DNA of 64,000 bases from Actinomadura barringtoniae (lineage in GTDB: Bacteria > Actinomycetota > Actinomycetes > Streptosporangiales > Streptosporangiaceae): the NCBI RefSeq assembly GCF_017573505.1, contig NZ_JAGEOJ010000001.1:744001-808000 (forward strand), given 5' to 3'. The translations under genes were made by a program, and so were the position numbers. The notes beneath the pieces were generated by a model, which saw only the letters and a program-made list of their open reading frames with translations, searched no databases and was not told where the DNA came from. This document shows, piece by piece, positions 32,056 to 40,263 of this stretch. Every line of letters begins with the position of its first letter. Position 1 is the stretch's first letter.

Positions 32056-32865
32056 ATGAACGAGCGGACACTCCACCAGCCGGGCACCGACCTCGACAAC
32101 CCCACCGAATGGGACGTGTCGTTGATGGTGGTCGGCGACTCCATCAGCCACGGCTCCAGCGGCGACTGGACCTGGCGGTACCGCTTCTGGAAGCACCTGC
32201 GCGCGAGCGAGGTGAAGGTCGACTTCGTCGGGCCGAAGAAGCATCTCGACAACATCCGTACCGAGGAGGTCGGCGACGGCGACCTCACCTACGCCGACCC
32301 CGGGTTCGACCGCGACCACGACGCGCAGTGGGGGCAGCCCTACAAGACCGCCAAGGACACCATCGGCGAGCATGTGGCGGCCCATCGCCCCGACTTCGTC
32401 CTGGTCCTGCTCGGCATCAACGACATCGTGTGGTTCGGCATCGAGCCGCCCGAGTTCGAGTCGAACCTGCGCGAGTTCATCGCCAACGCGCGCGCCGGGA
32501 ACCCCGAGGTCCGCCTCATCCTGGGCACGATCCTCGACACCCGCCGCGCCGCCGAGGACCACCGGTTCGACCGGCGTGTGATGTGGTGCAACAACAAGAT
32601 CCGCGCCCTGGCGGCCGAGCTGCGGACGCCGCGTTCACCGATCGAGGTGGCCGACACCGCCGTGGAGTTCGCCGCCGACCTGCACACCTGGGACGGCACC
32701 CATCCGAACCCGAACGGCGAGGTCCGGATCGCGGCGGCCTTCGCCGACGTCCTCGCGCAGCGCTTCGGCGTCGGCCGCACCTACCCCAGGCCCTATCCCG
32801 ACATCGCACCCATCCCGGACCAGGCCAAGGCCCCGAGCGCCGGACGGCGCCGCGCACCGACCTGA
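32056..32865 (+). CDS. SGNH/GDSL-family hydrolase
   Basis: A 269-residue protein without a signal peptide. Block I is VVGDSISHGSSG (Ser near 30), block III is LLGINDIVWFG (Asn near 123), and block V is WDGTHPNPNGEVRIA (Asp and His). These are the catalytic Ser, oxyanion and Asp/His elements of SGNH esterases. Family members deacetylate sugars or cleave lipids; the substrate here is unknown. The 3' end, including the stop codon, is repeated downstream with a 22-bp period. Confidence 0.88.
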   Translation: MNERTLHQPGTDLDNPTEWDVSLMVVGDSISHGSSGDWTWRYRFWKHLRASEVKVDFVGPKKHLDNIRTEEVGDGDLTYADPGFDRDHDAQWGQPYKTAKDTIGEHVAAHRPDFVLVLLGINDIVWFGIEPPEFESNLREFIANARAGNPEVRLILGTILDTRRAAEDHRFDRRVMWCNNKIRALAAELRTPRSPIEVADTAVEFAADLHTWDGTHPNPNGEVRIAAAFADVLAQRFGVGRTYPRPYPDIAPIPDQAKAPSAGRRRAPT

Positions 32866-32919
32866 CCGGCCCACCGCACCCACCTGACCGGCCCGCCGCA
32901 CCCGGGCGACCGACGCTCC
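32854..32919 (+). repeat. 22-bp tandem repeat of the SGNH gene's 3' end
   Basis: Copies begin at 32854, 32876 and 32898 (the third partial). The first two share CACC-N-ACCTGACCGGCCC, so each carries a TGA; the gene's own stop is 32863-32865. The sequence then runs into the deacetylase leader. Confidence 0.75.
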
Positions 32920-33016
32920 ACGCCACGCGGCGACACTCCAACGCCTACGCGACCTTTATCGAGGCCACACGGTTCGTTGATCTTGTCTGGCGGTGATCGC
33001 GGCAACACATCTGATC

Positions 33017-34063
33017 ATGAAGGCTCGGGTGATGGCCGGCGCGGTGGCGCTGGCGGTGGCGGCGTCGGCGCTCGCCGCGTGCGGGAACGACGAGAAGGAG
33101 GCCGCCGAGGCGCGCCTCGCCAAGGCCAGGGCCGCGAAGGCGGCGTGGGACGCCAAGGTCGCGGCCGCCTCCAAGGTGGAGGCGAACGAGGCGGGCGACG
33201 TGCCGGTACTGATGTACCACCGCATCGTCGACCATCCCGGTGTACCGGAGGACCGTTCGCCCGCGCGGTTCCGCGCCGATCTGGAACGGCTCGCGCGCGA
33301 GGGCTACGTGCCGGTCACCGCGGCCGAGTACGTGTCCGGGCGGATCGCGATCCCGGCCGGGACGCACCCGGTGGTGCTGACCTTCGACGACTCCTCGGCC
33401 TCGCAGCTGGAGCTCGACCGGAACGGCGTCCCCGGCAAGGACTCGGCGGCCGGCATCATCCGTTCGGTCGCCGCCGCGCACCCCGGCTTCCGTCCCGTGG
33501 CCACCTACTTCGTCACCCGCGACATGTTCCAGCTGGACGACAAGGCCGAGCAGCGCAAGGCACTGGAGTGGCTCGGGCGGAACGGTTTCGAGATCGGCAA
33601 CCACACCAAGGACCACCTCGACCTGGGCCACCGTTCCAAGGGCCAGGTCACCGAGCAGGTCGCGGCCGGGCAGGCGCTGATCACCGGGCTGGGCGCGCCG
33701 ACGCCGACCACGCTCGCGCTGCCGTACGGCAACGAGCCGAAGAAGGAACGCTGGGCCGACCACGGCACGGCCGCCAAGACCAGCTACGACTACGCCGGGG
33801 TCTTTCTGGCCGGTTACACGCCGTCCCCGTCGCCGTTCGCCCGCCGCTTCGACCCGCTCGCCATTCCACGCATCCGCGCCGGGGGCACCAAGGGCGACTG
33901 CGCGGCGTTCTGCTCAACGGGCTGGCTCGACAACCTCAAGCAGCACCCCGCCGACCGCTACACCTCCGACGGCGACCCCACGACGGTCACCGTCCCGGCG
34001 CACAAGGTCGAAGAGCTCTCGAAGGCCTACCGTGCCAAGGCGCTCACCTACAAGACGAGCTGA
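33017..34063 (+). CDS. Secreted polysaccharide deacetylase (lipoprotein)
   Basis: About 348 residues from ATG 33017; GTG 32993 is possible. The signal peptide ends at the lipobox ALAAC. A charged Ala/Lys/Glu coiled segment follows, then the NodB-type domain: PVLMYHRIVD, TFDDSS (metal and catalytic Asp pair), NHTKDHLDL (H-x3-H metal ligands) and LALPYGNE. It should remove acetyl or related groups from cell-wall or environmental polysaccharide at the cell surface. It follows the SGNH hydrolase on the same strand but with a repeat-filled gap. Confidence 0.88.
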   Translation: MKARVMAGAVALAVAASALAACGNDEKEAAEARLAKARAAKAAWDAKVAAASKVEANEAGDVPVLMYHRIVDHPGVPEDRSPARFRADLERLAREGYVPVTAAEYVSGRIAIPAGTHPVVLTFDDSSASQLELDRNGVPGKDSAAGIIRSVAAAHPGFRPVATYFVTRDMFQLDDKAEQRKALEWLGRNGFEIGNHTKDHLDLGHRSKGQVTEQVAAGQALITGLGAPTPTTLALPYGNEPKKERWADHGTAAKTSYDYAGVFLAGYTPSPSPFARRFDPLAIPRIRAGGTKGDCAAFCSTGWLDNLKQHPADRYTSDGDPTTVTVPAHKVEELSKAYRAKALTYKTS

Positions 34064-34398
34064 ACGCCGCCGACCGCTGCCGACCGCTGCCGTACGCAGC
34101 AGCCCTACGGCGCCTGCACCTGCATCTGCATTCGCCCCGACCAGGCCAAGTCAAGGTAAAAACCCGCGTGGCCACTAGCGTGCTCCATCCCCTTGACACA
34201 AAGGGCTGACGGGGTGATGACCGATTCTTTAATGATCAACTATAGGTATCTGTGCAGGTCAGGGGTCTTCCTTTCTGTCGGGCCGTAACCATAGGCTTGT
34301 GCGTATGGTGATCAAACAACCACGTAGGGTCACCACGAGGCCGCCCCGCGATCTCAGACCGCGCGTCTGATTTCGGCCAGCAGGAAAGAGCGTGACAA
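34064..34398. other. Intergenic region upstream of the LuxR-type gene
   Basis: 335 bp with no gene seen. It opens with short CCGACCGCTG duplications, then becomes locally AT-rich around 34190-34260 (TTGACA at about 34193, CTTTAATGATCAACTATAGG), likely promoter DNA for the gene at 34399. The TTGACA has no -10 at proper spacing. Confidence 0.4.
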
Positions 34399-34845
34399 AT
34401 GAACACCATGCAAGTCCCCCAAGAGCGCCCCGACGTCGCAGAGAGGAGCCGGGCCATGGCGGCCACCGTCCATGTCCTGGCCAGGGAGGCCGATCATCAC
34501 CTGACCCGGCTGCACCAGATCCTCCAGCACCTGGAGAGCCTCTCGGAGGACGTCCCCGGCGCACCCCCGTCCCCCGTCGCCACCGACCTCGCCCCCGACT
34601 GCCGATCCAAGCTCACCAACCGCGAACGCCAGGTCCTGGAGCTCCTCGTCCGCGGATCGTCCAACCGGCGCATCGCCCGAGCCCTCAACATCTCCGAGCC
34701 CACCGTCAAGAACCATCTGCACTCGGTGTTCCAGAAGCTCGACGTCGCCGACCGCACCCAGGCCATCGCGAAAGTGCTGGGCGCCCCTCGCCCGGCACCG
34801 GTTCCGCTGCGGCCGATCGCCCCCAACTACAGTCGCCCCACGTAA
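34399..34845 (+). CDS. Small LuxR-type helix-turn-helix regulator
   Basis: A 148-residue protein. The N-terminal 65 residues are helical (AATVHVLAREADHHLTRLHQILQHLESL) and lack a receiver Asp pocket or autoinducer domain. Residues about 70-130 are a GerE/LuxR HTH: LTNRERQVLELLVRGSSNRRIARALNISEPTVKNHLHSVFQKLDV. It may be a stand-alone regulator or receive signals through the N-terminal coiled segment. No histidine kinase is next to it. Confidence 0.88.
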   Translation: MNTMQVPQERPDVAERSRAMAATVHVLAREADHHLTRLHQILQHLESLSEDVPGAPPSPVATDLAPDCRSKLTNRERQVLELLVRGSSNRRIARALNISEPTVKNHLHSVFQKLDVADRTQAIAKVLGAPRPAPVPLRPIAPNYSRPT

Positions 34846-34996
34846 TCCCCCATCCCCTGCGCTCGGCGCTCCTGATCACCGCGATCTCACTATCTCGCTG
34901 ATCTCGCTGATCTCGCTGGTTCCCGCGCCGTTCGCCCTGGCCACCCGCGCGCCCTGCCCCCGCGCCCGGTACGGCCTTGTGAGGTTGAATGGCCGG

Positions 34997-35575
34997 ATGC
35001 CGAGCATCGTTCCCCCCGTTGTTCCGTCCGGGCGGCTCAGCGCCGCCGACCAGCCCACGATCAAGACCGGCACCGGGCTGGAGCTGCGCCCCTGGACGGC
35101 ACGGGACGCCCCTCTCCTCTACGCCGCGCGCCAGGACGAAGGCGTGCGGCGCTGGAGCATGCGCGCCATCGACTCGGTGTCGGAGGCGGAAGAGCTGATC
35201 GCCTCGTTCGGCAGCGGGTGGAAGGCCGAGAAGTCGGCCGCCTGGGCGGTCACGCGGGACGGCGAGGTGCTCGGCCACGTCGGGCTCCGCACGATCAGCC
35301 TCGATGACGGCGTCGCCGAGTGCGCCTACTGGGTGCTGCCGGCGGCACGCGGTCGGGGGATCGCGCCGCAGAGCCTGCTGGCGCTGTCGAACTGGTGCTT
35401 CGAGACGGTCGGCCTGCACCGCATCGAGCTCTACCACTCCACGCGGAACGCGGCGTCCTGCCAGGTGGCCGAGAAGACCGGCTACGCGCTGGAGGGCACC
35501 CTGCGCGAGGCGCTGCGCCACGAGGACGGCTGGCACGACATGCACATCCACGCGCGCCTCGACGAACGGGACTGA
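34997..35575 (+). CDS. GNAT-family N-acetyltransferase (RimJ/RimL type)
   Basis: About 192 residues from ATG 34997; GTG 34979 is an alternative. The GNAT core runs from GLELRPWTARDAPLLY, through the acetyl-CoA loop VLPAARGRGIAPQSLLALSNWCF, to HRIELYHSTRNAASCQVAEKTGYALEGTLREA, the usual RimJ-like ending. Members acetylate ribosomal protein N-termini or small amines. It stands alone; the preceding gap has a short CTCGCTGAT triplication at about 34893-34916. Confidence 0.88.
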   Translation: MPSIVPPVVPSGRLSAADQPTIKTGTGLELRPWTARDAPLLYAARQDEGVRRWSMRAIDSVSEAEELIASFGSGWKAEKSAAWAVTRDGEVLGHVGLRTISLDDGVAECAYWVLPAARGRGIAPQSLLALSNWCFETVGLHRIELYHSTRNAASCQVAEKTGYALEGTLREALRHEDGWHDMHIHARLDERD

Positions 35576-35702
35576 TCCCCCTTGTCACTCAGATGACAAA
35601 CCAGGGAGAACCGGACGCATTCGCGCGACAAGAGTGAGGCCTGCGGCGTCACTAGCATGAGCGGCCCCAGAGATACGCCAGCCTCCGGAAAGTGGGTCGG
35701 GC

Positions 35703-36653
35703 ATGTCGATCGCGCCTGTGTCCAAGACGGACCTCGAGCTGTTCATGGAGCTCGAGCCGACCGTGGAGAAGGAGGTGAACCGGCATGTCTCGATGGCGGA
35801 GGAATGGTTCCCGCACGAATACGTCCCCTACAGCGACGGGCGCACCTACAGCGGCGTCCTGGACGGCGAGGGCTGGGAGCCGGGCGACTCCAAGGTGTCG
35901 CCGGAGTCCCGCGAGGCACTGCTGGTCAACCTGCTGACCGAGGACAACCTGCCCGGCTACCACTTCGCGCTGCGCAGCGTCTTCGGGCAGGACGGCGCGT
36001 ACGGCTACTGGACCAACCGGTGGACCGCCGAGGAGAACCGGCACGGCATCGTCATCCGCGACTACCTGACGGTGACCCGGGCGATCGACCCCGTCGTGCT
36101 GGAGCGCGCCAGGATGGCGCACCTGCAGGTCGGCTACGCGATGCCGCACGGCGCGGACATGCTGCGCGGCGCGACGTACGTGGCGTTCCAGGAACTGGCG
36201 ACGCGCATCTCGCACCGCAACACCGGCCGGGCGTCCGGCGACCCGCTGTGCGAGCAGATGATGGCGCGGGTGGCCAAGGACGAGAACCTGCACATGATCT
36301 TCTACCGGAACTTCATCGGCGCCGCGTTCGAGGCCTCGCCGAGCCAGGCGGTGAAGGCCGTCGCGGACGTGGTCACCACGTTCGAGATGCCGGGCAACAC
36401 CATCGACGGCTTCCTGCGCAAGTCCGTCCAGATCGCCAATGCCGGGATCTACGACCTGCGCCTGCACCACGACGAGGTCGTGGCGCCGATCCTGCGCAAG
36501 TGGGGCGTGTTCGAGCTGACCGGGCTGGACGACGAGGCCGAGCAGGCCCGCGAGACGCTCGCCACCTACATGGCCGGGCTCGACGCGGCCGCGACCAAGT
36601 TCGAGGAGCGCCGGGCCGAGCGCGCCGCCCGCAAGGCCGCACGACAGTCGTGA
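35703..36653 (+). CDS. Acyl-[acyl-carrier-protein] desaturase (DesA-type, di-iron)
   Basis: A 316-residue protein. It has di-iron ligands of the soluble acyl-ACP desaturase family: Glu80 in TEDNLPGYH, E110-E-N-R-H114, Glu164 in FQELATRISH and DENLH (E194, H197). These enzymes introduce a cis double bond into acyl-ACP using O2 and reduced ferredoxin. It is a single-gene unit, preceded by GTCGGGC and a short leader, and no electron-transfer partner gene is adjacent. Confidence 0.92.
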   Translation: MSIAPVSKTDLELFMELEPTVEKEVNRHVSMAEEWFPHEYVPYSDGRTYSGVLDGEGWEPGDSKVSPESREALLVNLLTEDNLPGYHFALRSVFGQDGAYGYWTNRWTAEENRHGIVIRDYLTVTRAIDPVVLERARMAHLQVGYAMPHGADMLRGATYVAFQELATRISHRNTGRASGDPLCEQMMARVAKDENLHMIFYRNFIGAAFEASPSQAVKAVADVVTTFEMPGNTIDGFLRKSVQIANAGIYDLRLHHDEVVAPILRKWGVFELTGLDDEAEQARETLATYMAGLDAAATKFEERRAERAARKAARQS

Positions 36654-36894
36654 CCGCTCAGTAGGCGTGGCCGTTCGGCGGACGGGACCGGAAAGCCCCG
36701 AGTGACCTAACAGACATTGCTGTTCGACTAAATGTCCAATATAACTCGACGGTGGGACTCAGGCATGTGGCCGCAGTGTGTCTTGCCGTCGCGGCGCCGC
36801 GCGCCGTCGTCACGCCGCAGGTGAATGCTGACTCGCCTGCGGCGTGCTGATGTCCGTGTCCGGTTGGAGTCGGCTCCGTCACGAGGTTGATGCC
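36654..36894. other. Intergenic region with two inverted repeats
   Basis: No gene seen in 241 bp. GACATT (36713-36718) and AATGTC (36731-36736) form a 6-bp dyad in an AT-rich stretch, possibly a promoter or operator. GCCGCAGG (36814-36821) and CCTGCGGC (36836-36843) form an 8-bp hairpin about 50 nt before the next gene start. Confidence 0.4.
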
Positions 36895-37719
36895 ATGATC
36901 GACGACGAGCTGCGCGACTTCGAGCGCGCCACGTTCACCCACGACGGCAAGACCCGCACCATCTACCGCCAGGGCGTCGGGCCCGCCGTGATCGTGATGG
37001 CGGAGATCCCCGGCATCAGCCCCAAGGTCGCCGACTTCGCCCGGATGGTCGCCGGGATCGGCTGTACGGCCGTGATGCCGCACCTGTTCGGCGCCCAGCC
37101 CGGCCGCGACCCGAACCCGTCCGCGCACGGCATGGCCGCCGCCGGCGCCTACGCGGCACAGACCATGATCCCGCTGTGCGTCAGCAGGGAGTTCACGGTG
37201 ATGGCGACCGGCAAGTCCTCGCCGGTCATCGACTGGCTGCGCGCCCTGGCCGCCACCGAGCACGAACGCTGCGGCGGACCGGGCGTCGGCGCGGTCGGCA
37301 TGTGCTTCACCGGCGGCTTCGCGCTCGCCATGGCCGCCGACGACCGGCTGCTCGCCCCCGTTCTGTCGCAGCCGTCCCTGCCGCTCGGCCTCACCCGCAA
37401 GCAGCGCGCCGCGATCGACATCTCCCCCGACGAACTGGCCACCGTCAAGAAGCGCTGCGCCGAGGGCCTGGAGGTCCTGGGGCTGCGCTTCACCGGCGAC
37501 CGCCTCGTGCCCAAGGAACGCTTCGCCACCCTGCGCCGCGAGCTCGGCGACGCGTTCATCGCGATCGAGCTGGACGACGCCGACGCCAACCCGGACGCCG
37601 CTCTGAAGCCCCATTCGGTCCTCACCGAGCACCTCATCGACGAGCCCGGCCAGCCCACCCGCGACGCCGTCGACCAGGTCCTCGCTCACTTCCGCCGAAG
37701 GCTCCTCAACCGGGTCTGA
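36895..37719 (+). CDS. Dienelactone hydrolase family protein
   Basis: 274 residues from ATG 36895, with GAGG 9 nt upstream. The nucleophile elbow is GMCFTGG with Cys137, the cysteine nucleophile typical of dienelactone hydrolases. A late GDRLVPKERF segment carries a plausible Asp, and ALKPHSVLTEH the His. The known reaction of the type enzyme is hydrolysis of dienelactone to maleylacetate, but many homologues act elsewhere, and no chlorocatechol pathway genes are adjacent. A terminator follows. Confidence 0.85.
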   Translation: MIDDELRDFERATFTHDGKTRTIYRQGVGPAVIVMAEIPGISPKVADFARMVAGIGCTAVMPHLFGAQPGRDPNPSAHGMAAAGAYAAQTMIPLCVSREFTVMATGKSSPVIDWLRALAATEHERCGGPGVGAVGMCFTGGFALAMAADDRLLAPVLSQPSLPLGLTRKQRAAIDISPDELATVKKRCAEGLEVLGLRFTGDRLVPKERFATLRRELGDAFIAIELDDADANPDAALKPHSVLTEHLIDEPGQPTRDAVDQVLAHFRRRLLNRV

Positions 37720-37744
37720 CCTGGCTTTTCAGCACGCCCGCCCC

Positions 37745-37772
37745 GCGGCCCGGCATCTGCCGGGCCGCTTTC
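37745..37772 (+). terminator. Intrinsic terminator after the dienelactone hydrolase
   Basis: GCGGCCCGGC (37745-37754), loop ATCT, GCCGGGCCGC (37759-37768), then TTTC. A 10-bp perfect GC stem and a short T-run 26 nt after the stop. Confidence 0.8.
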
Positions 37773-37816
37773 GTCGTGCCCCTTTCGCGCCCCGCTCACG
37801 CCTTGTCGTGGATGCT

Positions 37817-37855
37817 TCCGTAAGTCTAGCCTAACCGTTCGTCGAGACTTACGGA
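37817..37855. promoter_or_regulatory. 11-bp perfect inverted repeat over the SRPBCC promoter
   Basis: TCCGTAAGTCT (37817-37827) and AGACTTACGGA (37845-37855) are exact complements around a 17-nt spacer, 24 bp before the ATG at 37879. A -10-like TAGCCT begins at the edge of the left arm. The placement suggests an operator. No regulator gene adjoins it on this side; the convergent TetR at 38365 is a candidate. Confidence 0.6.
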
Positions 37856-37878
37856 CACGTCCACAACGAGGAGACGAC

Positions 37879-38352
37879 ATGAGCATCGAGCCGATCCAGG
37901 ACAAGGTCACCGTGAACGCGCCGGTCGAGCGGGCGTTCGGGGTGTTCACCGCGAAGCTGGGCGACTGGTGGCCGGCGCAGTACCACATCGGCGAGGCCGA
38001 GATGGCGACCGCCGTTCTGGAGCCGAAGGCCGGCGGGCGCTGGTACGAGCGCGGCGTCGACGGCAGCGAGTGCGACTGGGGCAGGGTCCTGGCCTGGGAA
38101 CCGTCCGGCCGGCTGGTCATCACCTGGCAGATCAACGGCATGTGGCAGTTCGACCCCGACCCCGAGCACGCCAGCGAGATCGAGATCCGCTTCACCGCGG
38201 ACGGCCCCGGCCGGACCACGGTCGAGATGGAGCACAGCGCGCTCGACCGGCTCGTCGGTGGCGAGTCGATCCGCGAGACGATCGGCGGCGCGGGCGGCTG
38301 GACGAGCGTTCTGGAGAACTACGTCAAGGTCGTGGAGAACGAGCCCAAGTGA
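37879..38352 (+). CDS. SRPBCC (AHSA1-like) domain protein
   Basis: A 157-residue, single-domain protein. It starts with the usual VTVNAPVERAFGVFT helix-grip strand, has WWPAQYHIG and GGRWYERGVDG in the middle and ends with the long amphipathic helix GGWTSVLENYVKV. Such proteins bind hydrophobic ligands in a cavity; in bacteria they are often paired with ArsR regulators, but here a TetR converges on it with a 12-nt gap. The function is unknown. Confidence 0.87.
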   Translation: MSIEPIQDKVTVNAPVERAFGVFTAKLGDWWPAQYHIGEAEMATAVLEPKAGGRWYERGVDGSECDWGRVLAWEPSGRLVITWQINGMWQFDPDPEHASEIEIRFTADGPGRTTVEMEHSALDRLVGGESIRETIGGAGGWTSVLENYVKVVENEPK

Positions 38353-38364
38353 CCGGCGCGGCGG

Positions 38365-38979
38365 CTAGGCGGGCGGGAGCGGGAGGATCCGGTCCATCAG
38401 GCCGTGCAGGTAGCGGCGGAAGTCCTGCACATCGGCGGCGGTGAGGTGCATGCCCTCACCGTGCGCCTCGCCGTGCGGGCCGCTGTGCATGACGCCGTTG
38501 CTGAGGAACCCCGACACCAGCCACGGGATCGTCCACAGCACGTAGTCGACGTCCAGGTCCTCGGGCACCGCGTGGCGCAGCAGGTCGGCCATGAAGGTGA
38601 ACGAGGGCCGGGCGTACTTCTCCTCCACCTCGGTGATGTCGATCGCGTCGCCCATCCGGCGGTGCAGCCAGAGCGACACCAGTTGCGGGTTGTCGGCGTA
38701 GAAGTCCAGGTAGGCGTCCAGCAGCCGGGTCATGGCGGGCTTGGTCGGGGCGAAGGCGGCGACCGCGTCGGCGACCGCCGCCTGCTCCTCGCTGTGCATG
38801 CGCCGCATGACGGCCTTGTAGAGCTCGGACTTGCTACCGACCTTGTCACGCAGCGTGGCGGCGTCCGTCCCCGCGGCATCGGCGATCAGCCCCAGCGAGG
38901 AGCCGTCGAACCCGAGTTCCGCGAACATCTGCGTCGCCGCGCCGATGATCCTCTCGTCGTCCACTTCGGTCACCGTCAT
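38365..38979 (-). CDS. TetR-family transcriptional regulator
   Basis: A 204-residue protein. The N-terminal TetR domain reads IIGAATQMFAELGFDGSSLGLIADAAGTDAATLRDKVGSKSELYKAV (about 11-57), and the C-terminal ligand domain is helical with WLHRRMGDAIDITEVEEKY. It converges on the SRPBCC gene; its own upstream gap (38980-39110) shows no clear operator and no gene. The dyad at 37817 could be its target, but that is inference. Confidence 0.9.
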   Translation of the reverse strand: MTVTEVDDERIIGAATQMFAELGFDGSSLGLIADAAGTDAATLRDKVGSKSELYKAVMRRMHSEEQAAVADAVAAFAPTKPAMTRLLDAYLDFYADNPQLVSLWLHRRMGDAIDITEVEEKYARPSFTFMADLLRHAVPEDLDVDYVLWTIPWLVSGFLSNGVMHSGPHGEAHGEGMHLTAADVQDFRRYLHGLMDRILPLPPA

Positions 38980-39110
38980 CTGAACATTGTAATGAACGCC
39001 CTGGTCAGCGGCCTTTCAACAGATATCCAACGATCTGCATGGCACTGAGTCCGGGTGTGTGCGGCGGGTCAGCCGTTCCCGTCGGTTCGGCTTTCCGGTC
39101 AGCTTTCCGG

Positions 39111-40247
39111 TCAGTTCAGGCGTTCCTGCCAGAGCCGGACCTGCCGCCAGGTGACGCCACCGTCGGTGGTCATCGACAGCGGGTGGTAGAGCGAGCAGCC
39201 GGTCTTGCCCTTGGCGCACCGTCCGTAGGCCGCCAGGGCCCAGCCCGTACGGCCGTCGGGCGCGAACGTGACGCTGCCGGCGCCCTCGGGCAGTCCGGAG
39301 GGACGCAGGTCGGGCGTGGCCATCGCGGCCGCGCGGTGAGCGGGGACGCGGTAGGCGTGGCCTCCTGCGGTGTCGACCACCAGCGGGCCGCCGCCCGCCG
39401 CGGCCACCGGGACGCGCACGCCGGGTCCGGTCCTGCCGTGCACGCTGACGCGGTTGGTCTCGGTCCAGCTGCGCCCCTTGTCGGTGGACGTCAACAGCGC
39501 GACCTGGGTCTGGTCGGACTTGGTCACCAGCGTGACCGGCAGGACGCCGCCGGTCGGCGGCGCGACGGCCTTGCTGTCGAACGAGCCGTCGACCTTCACC
39601 GTGGTCGTGGTCCAGTGACGGCCCTGGTCGGTGGACGAACTAAGGCCGGACCCGCCGGACCCGCCGTCCTTGCCGTCTCCGCCGGACCCGCCGGACCCGC
39701 CGTCGCCCGCGACCCAGATGCGGCCGTTGGATTCCATGCTGAGCTCACCGGCGGGTGCCGCGCTCGCTGACCAGGACGCGCCGCCGTCGCTCGTGGCGAG
39801 GAGGGTGGCGGAAGGAAGAATCCGTGAGGTCTGTGCGAGCACCGCACCGTGCCGGGCGTCACCGGCGGCGGCGCTGAGGCTCGCGTACTCCGGACCGTTC
39901 ATGGTGCCGCGGGTCCAGGTGCGGCCGCCGTCACTGGTACGCGCGGTCGTCAGCGTGGAGCCGGAGGACGCGGTCGCGAAGCCGTGCAGCGCGTCGGTGA
40001 AGTGCGCGGCGCGCACCGTGCTGGTGGGCAGCGGCGCCCTGGTGTCGGTGAACGTCCTGCCACCGTCGCTCGTGACCAGTAGCCGGTCGGCGGTCAGCAC
40101 CCAGCCGAACGAGGGGGTGACCAGTGCCGCGTCGACCGGCGGTGTGCCTCCGGTCTCCGATGCCGGGGCTCCCGCCCACATGCCCTGCCCTGTGCCGCAT
40201 CCGGCGAGGGCGAGAACGGCGAGCGAGAGGGGAATGAGCTTGCGCAT
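39111..40247 (-). CDS. Secreted lipoprotein with BNR/Asp-box beta-propeller
   Basis: 378 residues from ATG 40247, with GGAGG 8 nt upstream. The lipobox ALAGC ends the signal peptide. At least five Asp-box motifs (SDGGRTF, SDGGRTW, SDGGASW, TDKGRSW, TDGGVTW) mark blades of a sialidase-like or photosystem-stability-factor-like propeller. A glycine-rich insertion (GGSGGSGGDGKDGGSGGSG) sits about residue 185, from a DNA microrepeat. There are no sialidase active-site arginine motifs, so it is probably a binding or scaffold protein. It lies 16 nt after the DUF1906 gene, in one operon. Confidence 0.82.
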   Translation of the reverse strand: MRKLIPLSLAVLALAGCGTGQGMWAGAPASETGGTPPVDAALVTPSFGWVLTADRLLVTSDGGRTFTDTRAPLPTSTVRAAHFTDALHGFATASSGSTLTTARTSDGGRTWTRGTMNGPEYASLSAAAGDARHGAVLAQTSRILPSATLLATSDGGASWSASAAPAGELSMESNGRIWVAGDGGSGGSGGDGKDGGSGGSGLSSSTDQGRHWTTTTVKVDGSFDSKAVAPPTGGVLPVTLVTKSDQTQVALLTSTDKGRSWTETNRVSVHGRTGPGVRVPVAAAGGGPLVVDTAGGHAYRVPAHRAAAMATPDLRPSGLPEGAGSVTFAPDGRTGWALAAYGRCAKGKTGCSLYHPLSMTTDGGVTWRQVRLWQERLN

Positions 40248-40263
40248 CGTCGTCACCTCCCTC

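Noticed and set aside
34190..34265. Consensus sigma-70 promoter with TTGACA
   Set aside because: No TANNNT lies 16-19 bp downstream; the AT-rich TATAGG further on lacks a matching -35.
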